In this document: piece by piece, positions 8,547-15,358 of the stretch
Layout of the letters: each line of letters starts with the position of its first letter
How positions within the stretch are numbered: position 1 is the first letter of the stretch
Origin: Clostridia bacterium
Lineage (GTDB): Bacteria; Bacillota; Clostridia; Oscillospirales; Acutalibacteraceae
DNA: 45,109 nt
NCBI GenBank assembly: GCA_017381035.1
Contig: JAFOCW010000026.1
Span: forward strand, 1-45,109
Direction: 5' to 3'
Position numbers and translations under genes: made by a program
Notes under the pieces: model-generated
What the model was told of the DNA's origin: nothing
What the model saw: the letters and a program-made list of their open reading frames with translations, nothing else
Databases searched by the model: none

Positions 8547-9079
8547 TAAACAGACTCCTTGTGGGGCATTTCGAGGCGCATTTTTTCGGCCGCTTCGAAA
8601 ACAGCCTTAAAATACTCTTTTCCGTAGTTGTGATAAAGCCGTTGCTCTATCATAATTTTAAGCTCGTCTTCGGTTACCCACTTAACTTCGGCAACCTCGC
8701 TTTTTTGCAGGCGGAGCCTGCTTATATCGGCATCGCATCTTATAAACCAGATGTCTAAAAAGGAATTTCTGCGTTTAAGCCTACCCATAAATTTAAGGGT
8801 GCCCTTAGGCGCTTTAATTCCAAGCTCTTCGCTAAGCTCACGTGCGGCCGCCCTGCCCGAGCTTTCGCCCGATATTGCCGAGCCGCCGGTTGAAGCCCAT
8901 TCGCCCGGCATAAGCCTTCTTTTTTCACTTCGGCGCTGAATAAGGAAATTACCGTTCGACGACATAACCCAAATATGCACAACCAAATGATATTCACCCG
9001 GTCTTAGCACAGTGCGGCCACGAACGGCGGTTTTTCCGGTAACTACGCCGTTTTCGTTCATTATATCCCAAAGTTCCAT
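8546..9079 (-). CDS. NUDIX hydrolase
   Basis: A 177-residue NUDIX-fold hydrolase. The Nudix box runs from about residue 67: Gly, five residues, Glu, seven residues (SSGRAAA), then RELSEELGI, which matches GX5EX7REUXEEXGU exactly. The N-terminus (ELWDIMNENGVVTGKTAVRG) and HLVVHIWVMSSNGNFLIQRR resemble the YfcD/isopentenyl-diphosphate isomerase-like subgroup, but the Cys and Glu needed for IDI are not evident, so a nucleoside-diphosphate-X hydrolase is more likely. It is the first gene of the five-gene minus-strand run ending at 5437. Confidence 0.85.
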   Translation of the reverse strand: MELWDIMNENGVVTGKTAVRGRTVLRPGEYHLVVHIWVMSSNGNFLIQRRSEKRRLMPGEWASTGGSAISGESSGRAAARELSEELGIKAPKGTLKFMGRLKRRNSFLDIWFIRCDADISRLRLQKSEVAEVKWVTEDELKIMIEQRLYHNYGKEYFKAVFEAAEKMRLEMPHKESV

Positions 9080-9196
9080 ATTTTTATTTTACCTTCTTTT
9101 TATAAGTTTAAGGTACGTAACATAAAATAATTGTACCAAACTTCCACCTAATATACAACAATTTTTTAATGAACAAAATATTAATTAAAATAATCC

Positions 9197-9225
9197 TTGT
9201 AAAAGACTAAAAAATATATTATAAT
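9197..9225 (+). promoter_or_regulatory. Promoter of the SRP RNA gene
   Basis: TTGTAA (9197-9202), 17-bp spacer, TATAAT (9220-9225). The expected start, near 9232-9236, coincides with the 5' end of the SRP RNA helix. Confidence 0.75.
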
Positions 9226-9235
9226 AACTGAGCAA

Positions 9236-9390
9236 GCTTTGTCTGTATGATGAGGTGTGCGAATGGGCTGGTCCTGTGCGACAGAGCACCGTGAACCATG
9301 TCAGGCGGGGAACCGAGCAGCATTAAACGGTTTTTTCTGTGCGCCGCAGTCAATCGGTTCATTCGTACGCCCCATCATACAGGCATTTTT
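9236..9390 (+). ncRNA. ffs: Signal recognition particle RNA (small bacterial type)
   Basis: The Ffh-binding domain is plain: GTCAGG (from about 9300), then a GGAA tetraloop closed by CGG/CCG, then the AGCAGC strand. Its flanks fold back: GTCTGTATGATG at the 5' end pairs with CATCATACAGGC at the 3' end, and CTGTGCG pairs internally with CGCACAG, giving one long rod of about 150 nt. A T-rich tract follows (9386-9395). The RNA works with Ffh to bring membrane proteins to the translocase. Position directly before dnaX is common in Firmicutes. No Alu-domain extension typical of Bacillus scRNA is seen. Confidence 0.93.
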
Positions 9391-9405
9391 ATTTTGGAGG
9401 AAAAA

Positions 9406-11064
9406 ATGGCTTATAAAGCTCTTTACAGAAAGTACAGACCTCAAACTTTTTCCGAAGTTTACGGTCAGGACCATATTGTAGAAACCCTTAAAGGCGAACT
9501 GGCCGGGGGTAAAATTTCCCACGCCTATCTTTTTACGGGCACAAGGGGAACAGGTAAAACAAGCTGCGCTAAAATTCTTGCCAAGGCGGTCAACTGTCAG
9601 CAAAATTCGGGCGGCGACCCTTGCCTTTCGTGCGAAGCCTGCGCCCTTATTTCCGAAGAAGAAGCCACCGATATTGTAGAGCTCGACGCCGCATCAAACA
9701 ACGGTATAGACGACGTCCGCATCCTGCGTGAGCAAATTGCGTTTTCGCCAACAAGGCTTAAATACCGTGTTTATATCATAGACGAAGTTCACATGCTGTC
9801 CATTCAGGCCTTCAACGCACTGCTTAAAACCCTTGAAGAACCACCCGAGCATGCAATTTTCATTTTGGCCACAACCGAAGTGCACAAGCTTCCTGCAACC
9901 ATTCTTTCACGTTGTCAGCGCTTCGACTTCAGAAGAATCGAGCCCGAAAAAATAACCGAAAGAATTAATTTCATAGCAAACGCCGAAGGCTTTAACATCA
10001 CCCCCGAAGCCGCCGCTTTAATTGCCGCCGCGGCCGACGGCGGTATGCGAGATGCCCTTTCAATTTTAGACCTTTGCCTTTCCGCATCTAAAGACATAAC
10101 CGAAGAAACGGTTGCCGAAGTGTGCGGAATGTCGGGCAACGAATATTTAAACAAACTTTCCGAAGCGGTAATTGCAGGCGACGCATCGGCGGCACTAAGC
10201 CTCATAGACGACCTTTACACAGGTTCTGTCGATATGATGCGCCTTGCGGTAGATTTAGCGGCCCATTTCCGTGATATAATGGTTGTAAAAACCGTATCAA
10301 GCGATAAAAAACCGGTTGTTTGCTCGGCCGCACAGCTTGAAATTTACAAGGAAAAGGCACAGCGCTTTAATATTAAAGACATTATGCGTGCGCAGGAACT
10401 GCTTTCGGTCTGCATTGCTTCAATGCAGTCGGCAAACCGCAGAAGTCTGCTTGAAATGACAATAATCAAGCTCTGCCGCCCCGAACTTTCAAGCGATATT
10501 GCTTCCCTTGAAAAAAGGGTAAGAGATTTAGAACTTGGCACACCTAAAAAGGTTGCGGCCGCATCGGCACCGGCCCCCGTAGCCGAAAAGCCACAGCCCG
10601 AAAAGGTGGAAGAAAAGCCCCAAAAGGCAGAAAAGGCGGCTCAACCAATGCCCGAGCCCGTGCCGCAGGACGAAGAAATACCCCTTCCCGAAGAAGACGA
10701 AGCGCCTGCCCCAATGGAAGCGCCTCTTACCGAAGAGCCATCTTCGGCCCCTGCCGATACCCCCATTGCCGAGTGGAGCGAAATTTTAAAAATCCTTTCA
10801 AAAACCGCACCCCTTATGCACGGTGTGCTTAACGGCTCCAAGGCCTATATTAACGGCCCTTATCTGTTAATAGATGCGCCCAACACGGGCTTTAAAAGCC
10901 TTGTAAACGGCGAAAATCCCGTTCACCGTGAAGCCATCAGACGTGCCGCAGAGCAGGTACTCGGCCAGACCTATAAGCTTGGCCCCTATAAGCCCAAAAG
11001 CGCCGAAGAAGATAACGACCCCCTTCGTGCCTTCGCAAATAAATTAAAGCAATTCAACGTATAG
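9406..11064 (+). CDS. dnaX: DNA polymerase III subunit gamma/tau
   Basis: A 552-residue clamp-loader ATPase. Walker A is GTRGTGKTS (about 45-53), a four-Cys zinc module follows (CQQN...CLSCEAC), then Walker B YIIDEVHML, sensor LEEPPEHAIFILATTE and the SRC motif ILSRCQRFDF. Domain III is followed by a long Pro/Glu/Lys/Ala-rich linker (about 420-490) and a short C-terminal tau-like domain. The start is the ATG at 9406 behind GGAGG. An in-frame start at 9298 would run through the SRP RNA and is rejected. It opens the dnaX-ybaB-recR operon used in replication and recombination. Confidence 0.96.
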   Translation: MAYKALYRKYRPQTFSEVYGQDHIVETLKGELAGGKISHAYLFTGTRGTGKTSCAKILAKAVNCQQNSGGDPCLSCEACALISEEEATDIVELDAASNNGIDDVRILREQIAFSPTRLKYRVYIIDEVHMLSIQAFNALLKTLEEPPEHAIFILATTEVHKLPATILSRCQRFDFRRIEPEKITERINFIANAEGFNITPEAAALIAAAADGGMRDALSILDLCLSASKDITEETVAEVCGMSGNEYLNKLSEAVIAGDASAALSLIDDLYTGSVDMMRLAVDLAAHFRDIMVVKTVSSDKKPVVCSAAQLEIYKEKAQRFNIKDIMRAQELLSVCIASMQSANRRSLLEMTIIKLCRPELSSDIASLEKRVRDLELGTPKKVAAASAPAPVAEKPQPEKVEEKPQKAEKAAQPMPEPVPQDEEIPLPEEDEAPAPMEAPLTEEPSSAPADTPIAEWSEILKILSKTAPLMHGVLNGSKAYINGPYLLIDAPNTGFKSLVNGENPVHREAIRRAAEQVLGQTYKLGPYKPKSAEEDNDPLRAFANKLKQFNV

Positions 11065-11075
11065 GAGTAAATAAA

Positions 11076-11432
11076 ATGAAAGTAAGAATACCCAACCAGA
11101 ACGGCGGAATGAGCCAACAGCAAATGCTTAAAAAGGTTCAGCAAATGCAGGAAGATATGGCAAACCTTCAGGCCGACTTAGATGAAAGAGAATACTCGGC
11201 AGAAGCCGGCGGCGGACTTGTAAGCGTAACCGTTACAGGCAAGCACGAGGTTAAGGCCGTAAACATCAAGCCCGAAGCGCTCGAAGAGTGCGAAGGCGAC
11301 CCTGAAATGCTTGAAGACTTCCTTATTATTGCCCTTAACGAAGCCATTTCCAAAGCCATCGAAACGGGCGAAACCGAAATGGGCGCCATCACCAGCGGAC
11401 TTAATATACCTGGCCTTCCGGGAATGTTCTAA
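11076..11432 (+). CDS. YbaB/EbfC nucleoid-associated protein
   Basis: A 118-residue member of the YbaB/EbfC family, small dimeric proteins that bind DNA and are nearly always placed between dnaX and recR. The N-terminal segment, rich in Met and Gln (MSQQQMLKKVQQMQEDMANL), forms the coiled-coil arm. The central GGGLVSVTVTGKHEVKAVNI core and the C-terminal EAISKAIE helix are family features. It starts after GGAG, 11 bp downstream of dnaX, and is followed by recR with a two-base gap. Confidence 0.95.
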   Translation: MKVRIPNQNGGMSQQQMLKKVQQMQEDMANLQADLDEREYSAEAGGGLVSVTVTGKHEVKAVNIKPEALEECEGDPEMLEDFLIIALNEAISKAIETGETEMGAITSGLNIPGLPGMF

Positions 11433-11434
11433 AA

Positions 11435-12034
11435 ATGGCGTATAATATAACTTCCTTAAACGAACTTACGGCGCAGTTTGAAAAACTGCCCGGAATAGGT
11501 AAAAAGACGGCTCAAAGGTTGGCGCTTTACGTTATAACCGCCCCCGAAGAGTACGCCAACCGCTTTGCCACCGCCCTTACAGATGCCAGGCGCAGAATAC
11601 ACCTTTGCCCAAGCTGTCAGTCGCTCACCGACCAGAATGAATGCTCGGTCTGCGCCGACCCCTTACGTGATAAAGGTGTTATTTGTGTTGTAAGCGACCC
11701 AAAAGACGTGCTTGCCTTTGAAAAAACACGTGAATACAAGGGCGTTTACCACGTGCTACACGGGGTAATTTCTCCCCTTGACGGCGTAGGCCCCGAAAGG
11801 CTTAAAATAAGGGAGCTTATGTCAAGGCTTACCGATAGCGGCATAAAAGAAGTAATAATGGCAACCGACCCAACGGTCGAAGGCGAAGCCACCGCAAGCT
11901 ATATTGCAAGGCTTATAAAGCCAATGGGCATAAAAATAACACGCCTTGCCTACGGCGTGCCGGTCGGCGCCGACTTAGAATATGCCGACACCGTAACCCT
12001 TCAGCGTGCGCTTGAAGGCAGAAATGAAATTTAA
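11435..12034 (+). CDS. recR: Recombination mediator protein RecR
   Basis: A 199-residue protein of normal RecR length. It shows the helix-hairpin-helix KLPGIGKKTAQRLALYV (about 18-34), the Cys4 zinc finger (CPSCQSLTDQNECSVC, 57-72) and the Toprim domain with VVSDPKDVLAFE and ATDPTVEGEATASYIA (about 142-157), then the C-terminal RLAYGVPVGADLEYAD. RecR loads RecA at gaps together with RecO/RecF. It begins two bases after the ybaB stop and is translationally linked to it. Confidence 0.97.
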   Translation: MAYNITSLNELTAQFEKLPGIGKKTAQRLALYVITAPEEYANRFATALTDARRRIHLCPSCQSLTDQNECSVCADPLRDKGVICVVSDPKDVLAFEKTREYKGVYHVLHGVISPLDGVGPERLKIRELMSRLTDSGIKEVIMATDPTVEGEATASYIARLIKPMGIKITRLAYGVPVGADLEYADTVTLQRALEGRNEI

Positions 12035-12050
12035 CCAAGGAAGGAATACA

Positions 12051-12263
12051 ATGGTAACTCAAAAAGATATAGACAGAATTAACGAGCTTGCTCGCAAATC
12101 TAAAACCGAAGGCTTAACCGACGAAGAAAAGGCCGAGCAAAAAGCCCTTCGTGTAAAATATATCAACGGCTTCAAGGCAAGCCTTGAAAGTCAGCTTCAG
12201 GGCATCACCGTAGTAGAGCCCGACGGCTCCAAGCACAAGCTTGAAAAGAAAATTAAACAATGA
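12051..12263 (+). CDS. DUF896 (YnzC/UPF0291) small protein
   Basis: A 70-residue protein with the DUF896 core: INELARKSKTEGLTDEEKAE (about 6-25) followed by LRVKYINGFKASLESQL. Relatives such as B. subtilis YnzC are small helical proteins of unclear function, some of them in the SOS regulon. I chose the ATG at 12051, behind AAGGAAGG, over an in-frame ATG at 12006 inside recR. The stop overlaps the next start (ATGA), so it is coupled to the dehydrogenase gene. Confidence 0.88.
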   Translation: MVTQKDIDRINELARKSKTEGLTDEEKAEQKALRVKYINGFKASLESQLQGITVVEPDGSKHKLEKKIKQ

Positions 12264-13210
12264 AAATAGTTGTTTTAGAAGCAGGGGTAATGACTCCGGG
12301 CGGCCTTTCGCTCGACCCTTATAACCAGTTCGGCGAAGTAACCCTTTATCACACTACCCGTCAAGAGCAGGTTATAAATCGTATTGGCAATGCCGATGCA
12401 ATTCTTTTAAACAAGCTTATAATTGATAAAACTGTTATGGACGCCTGCCCAAACCTTAAATATATAGGTCTTTTTGCAACGGGCTATAACACAATCGACG
12501 TAAAATATGCCGCGCAAAAGGGCATTACCGTCTGCAATGCAGGCAGTTATTCCACAAATGCCGTAGCACAGCATACCTTTGCGCTTATTTTAAATCATTT
12601 TAACCAAATTTCAAATTATCATAACGCAGTAAAGAATGGCGCTTGGGAAAAAAGTGAGCTTACCACCCTTTACGATTTTCCAACCGACGAGCTTTACGGC
12701 AAAACCATAGGCGTTGTCGGCTACGGACACATAGGCAAAAGGGTGGCAAAAATAGCAAAAGCCTTCGATATGAAGGTGCTGGTTTACACAAGAACGGTTA
12801 AGGAAGACGGCATAGCCACCTTCGTTTCGTTCGACGAACTACTTAAAAACAGCGATATTATTTCGCTCCACCTTCCCTTAACCGACCAAAGCCGCCATAT
12901 TATGAACGCCGAAGCCTTTTCAAAATGCAAAAAAGGCGCACTTTTTATAAATACCGCAAGGGGCGGCCTTGTAGACGAGCCTGCCTTAAAGCAGGCGGTT
13001 GAAAGCGGTCGGCTTTCGGGCGCCGCACTCGATGCCATTACGGTAGAGCCAATGCGTAACTGCGTGCTTCAAGGGGTGCAAAATATTGTAATAACCCCCC
13101 ACGCCGCCTGGGCGCCAATGTCTACAAGAATTAAGCTTTTAAATATAACGGTAGACTGCATTAAAGGCTACCTTAGCGGCAACCCAATAAATGTTGTATC
13201 GAAACTTTAG
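12260..13210 (+). CDS. D-isomer-specific 2-hydroxyacid dehydrogenase
   Basis: A 316-residue NAD(P)-dependent dehydrogenase of the D-2-hydroxyacid family (glycerate/hydroxypyruvate reductase-like). It has the substrate-domain motif IGLFATGYNTID (about 71-82), the dinucleotide-binding VGYGHIGKRVA (about 156-166), the catalytic Arg in NTARGGLVDEPAL, the Glu region around ALDAITVEP and the catalytic His of ITPHAAWAP. Substrate is uncertain: glycerate, lactate or a phosphorylated acid. It overlaps the DUF896 gene by 4 bases and is followed after 8 bases by the CsoR-like gene. Confidence 0.9.
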   Translation: MKIVVLEAGVMTPGGLSLDPYNQFGEVTLYHTTRQEQVINRIGNADAILLNKLIIDKTVMDACPNLKYIGLFATGYNTIDVKYAAQKGITVCNAGSYSTNAVAQHTFALILNHFNQISNYHNAVKNGAWEKSELTTLYDFPTDELYGKTIGVVGYGHIGKRVAKIAKAFDMKVLVYTRTVKEDGIATFVSFDELLKNSDIISLHLPLTDQSRHIMNAEAFSKCKKGALFINTARGGLVDEPALKQAVESGRLSGAALDAITVEPMRNCVLQGVQNIVITPHAAWAPMSTRIKLLNITVDCIKGYLSGNPINVVSKL

Positions 13211-13218
13211 GAGATAAA

Positions 13219-13521
13219 ATGAGTCATATACATTCCCACGGCGGACATCACCACGTCCATAGCGAAGAAGACAAAAAAGCGGTGTTAAACCGCATCGCAC
13301 GTGCCGCAGGGCATCTTGAAAAGGTTAAAAATATGGTCGAAACAGATGCCGACTGCAGTGAAGTCTTAATTCAGCTTGCCGCCGTAAAATCTGCCCTTAA
13401 CAATACGGGCAAAGTAATTCTTAAAAACCACATAGACCACTGCATTGTTGAAGCGGTCGAAAATGACGATATGCAGGCCATTGCCGCCCTTCACGATGCA
13501 ATAGACAAATTCATAAAATAA
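13219..13521 (+). CDS. CsoR/FrmR-family metal-sensing repressor
   Basis: A 100-residue all-helical repressor (DUF156). The copper-sensing Cys-His-Cys triad is present: Cys in DADCSEVLIQLA (about 46), then His and Cys in NHIDHCIVEA (about 72-76). The N-terminus is unusually His-rich (MSHIHSHGGHHHVHSEED), which could buffer or sense additional metal. Copper(I) sensing is the family expectation; nickel or persulfide sensing cannot be excluded. It is the last gene of the dnaX run, which has no visible metal exporter, so its target genes are probably elsewhere. GGAGAT precedes the start. Confidence 0.9.
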   Translation: MSHIHSHGGHHHVHSEEDKKAVLNRIARAAGHLEKVKNMVETDADCSEVLIQLAAVKSALNNTGKVILKNHIDHCIVEAVENDDMQAIAALHDAIDKFIK

Positions 13522-13533
13522 AGGCAGGTAAAA

Positions 13534-15120
13534 ATGAAAAGAATTTTCTCCCTAATCCTTGCAGTAGTTTTAATAGTAACTATCTGTAATACGGGTGTTT
13601 TTGGTATAAATTCGGCTGCCCTTACCGCAGGCGCTACCGTGTCGGTTCAGAATACCGCCGCTTGCGTGGGCAAAGAAATTCAAATAACCGTAAACTTCAG
13701 CACGGCCGACGGCGGCCCTATCTATGCGCTTGAAGCATATTTAAATTACGATTCAAATATACTCCAATTCGTTTCGGGCCAAAACAGTAATGCCGTAACG
13801 GCAGGTAAGGCAAAAATAGTTACCGCTTCGGGCGGACAAACAAGCATAACCGAAACCGTAACCTTTAAAACCTTAGCCCCGGGCTACAGCATAGTTTCGG
13901 TTTCCGATATTCTGTACGTTAGTGAAGAAGAAACCGAAATTGTAATGTCGGGCTCTTTTGTAGGCTTTACGGCTTCAAACCATATTTATAGCAGTGGGTA
14001 CGATACCGCTTGTAACCAATGTGGCCACGTTCGTAAACCCCAAACAAGCGGCTGGTATTTAAACGGAACCTACTGGGTTTATTACGTAAACGGCTATCAC
14101 GCAACGGGTTGGCAGTCCATTAATAACAATTGGTACTTTTTTGCCGAAAACGGCGAAATGTGTACGGGTTGGCAAACCATTAATAACCATTGGTACTATT
14201 TTTCAAGCAGCGGCAATATGCTTACAGGCTGGCAAACCATTAACAATAATAAGTACTACTTCACAAGCAGCGGTTATATGCTTACAGGCTGGGTGCAGTA
14301 CGACGGTAGTTGGTATTATTTAGAAGAAAGCGGTAAAGCGGCGGTAGGCTTAAAGCTTATCGGTGAAGCCTGGTATTATTTCAATACGGCAGGCCAAATG
14401 ATAACGGGTTGGCAAAAAATCGGTCAAAGCTGGTTTTTCTTCAGTTCCGGCGGCCACATGCTTACGGGCTGGCAGGAAATCAATTATAATAAGTACTATT
14501 TCCACGAGCTCGGCAATATGGCTGTAGGCTGGACCTTAATCGATAATGTCTGGTACTACTTTAGCGAAGCTGGTCTTATGCAGAACGGCTGGCAGCAAAT
14601 CGACGGCATCTGGTACTATTTTATCGACGGTCAAATGCAAAAGGGTTGGCTGCAAATAGGCGGCGCCTGGTATTACTTTGACGGCGGCGCAATGGTAACG
14701 GGTTGGCAAAAAATCGACCAAAAATGGTTTTACTTCAATTCCGGCGGCCATAAGCAAACGGGTTGGCTACTGCTCGGCAGCACCTGGTACTACCTTGGCG
14801 ATGGCGGCGAAATGGTAACCGGCAAAACCTACATTGGCGAATCTTGGTACTGTTTTGACCAAAACGGCGCAATGGTAACGGGTTGGTGCTTAATTGACGG
14901 TACCTGGTACTACTTCGGTCAGGGCGGACACATGCAAACGGGCTGGTTAAGGCTTGGCGAAAATTGGTACTACCTTGCCGAAAACGGCGAAATGCACACA
15001 GGCTGGCTGCTTATTGGCAACATTTGGTACTATATGAACGATGGTGGTCAAATGCTAACAGGCACCCACACCATCGACGGCATAAAGTACACCTTTAATG
15101 AGTACGGCGCAATGCAATAA
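13534..15120 (+). CDS. Secreted cohesin-domain protein with cell-wall-binding repeats
   Basis: A 528-residue exported protein. Residues 1-30 form a signal peptide with a basic start and hydrophobic core. Residues about 35-148 resemble a cohesin or related beta-sandwich domain (ALEAYLNYDSNILQFVSG; ITETVTFKTLAPG). A short CxxCG module follows (YDTACNQCGHVRKP, about 155-168). The remainder is about 17 tandem 20-residue repeats of the CW_binding_1 (choline-binding-like) type, with core TGWxxIxxxWYYF. These fold into a beta-solenoid that typically holds proteins to choline- or teichoic-acid-decorated walls. A single cohesin suggests a surface dock for a dockerin-bearing enzyme, but no dockerin is visible in the window. 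Confidence 0.88.
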   Translation: MKRIFSLILAVVLIVTICNTGVFGINSAALTAGATVSVQNTAACVGKEIQITVNFSTADGGPIYALEAYLNYDSNILQFVSGQNSNAVTAGKAKIVTASGGQTSITETVTFKTLAPGYSIVSVSDILYVSEEETEIVMSGSFVGFTASNHIYSSGYDTACNQCGHVRKPQTSGWYLNGTYWVYYVNGYHATGWQSINNNWYFFAENGEMCTGWQTINNHWYYFSSSGNMLTGWQTINNNKYYFTSSGYMLTGWVQYDGSWYYLEESGKAAVGLKLIGEAWYYFNTAGQMITGWQKIGQSWFFFSSGGHMLTGWQEINYNKYYFHELGNMAVGWTLIDNVWYYFSEAGLMQNGWQQIDGIWYYFIDGQMQKGWLQIGGAWYYFDGGAMVTGWQKIDQKWFYFNSGGHKQTGWLLLGSTWYYLGDGGEMVTGKTYIGESWYCFDQNGAMVTGWCLIDGTWYYFGQGGHMQTGWLRLGENWYYLAENGEMHTGWLLIGNIWYYMNDGGQMLTGTHTIDGIKYTFNEYGAMQ

Positions 15121-15146
15121 AAAAGCACCCTTCGGGGTGCTTTTTT
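15121..15146 (+). terminator. Terminator of the cell-wall-repeat protein gene
   Basis: AAAAGCACCC-TTCG-GGGTGCTTTTTT hairpin directly after the stop codon. Confidence 0.92.
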
Positions 15147-15149
15147 AAA

Positions 15150-15358
15150 TGAAGGTTTGGCTTTGCCAAAATGATGCACCTTCGGTATGATGCCCGGCTT
15201 CGCCAAATGATGCTTTGCCTTACGGCAAAATTTATGTGTGCCTACGGCACGATTTAATTTATGCATAGCATAGATTTCATCCGCGTTAGCGGATTTCATC
15301 ACGCAGTGATTTCATTCGTTTCACGATGGGAAACGGATTTCATTGCACCGCAGGTGCG
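15150..15358. repeat. Array of about ten mini-hairpins with constant spacers
   Basis: Between two convergent genes lie successive short palindromes, each with a different stem. Examples are TTTGGC/GCCAAA, GGC/GCC with a TTC loop, TTTGCC/GGCAAA, GTGCC/GGCAC, ATGC/GCAT, CCGC/GCGG, CAC/GTG and GCACC/GGTGC. They are separated by recurring ATGATG or ATTTCAT linkers. Loops are three to five bases. The last hairpin ends at the stop codon of the minus-strand gene. No ORF is credible here. Confidence 0.75.

Noticed and set aside
9298..9405. N-terminal extension of dnaX from an ATG at 9298
   Set aside because: It translates the SRP RNA sequence; the conserved protein begins at 9406 behind GGAGG.
14040..15117. 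Regular 60-bp periodicity
   Set aside because: It is fully explained by the 20-residue cell-wall-binding protein repeats.
15150..15358. CRISPR-like appearance of the hairpin array
   Set aside because: The repeated parts are short linkers and the variable parts are palindromes of 9-16 bp; there is no 24-40 bp repeat and no cas gene.
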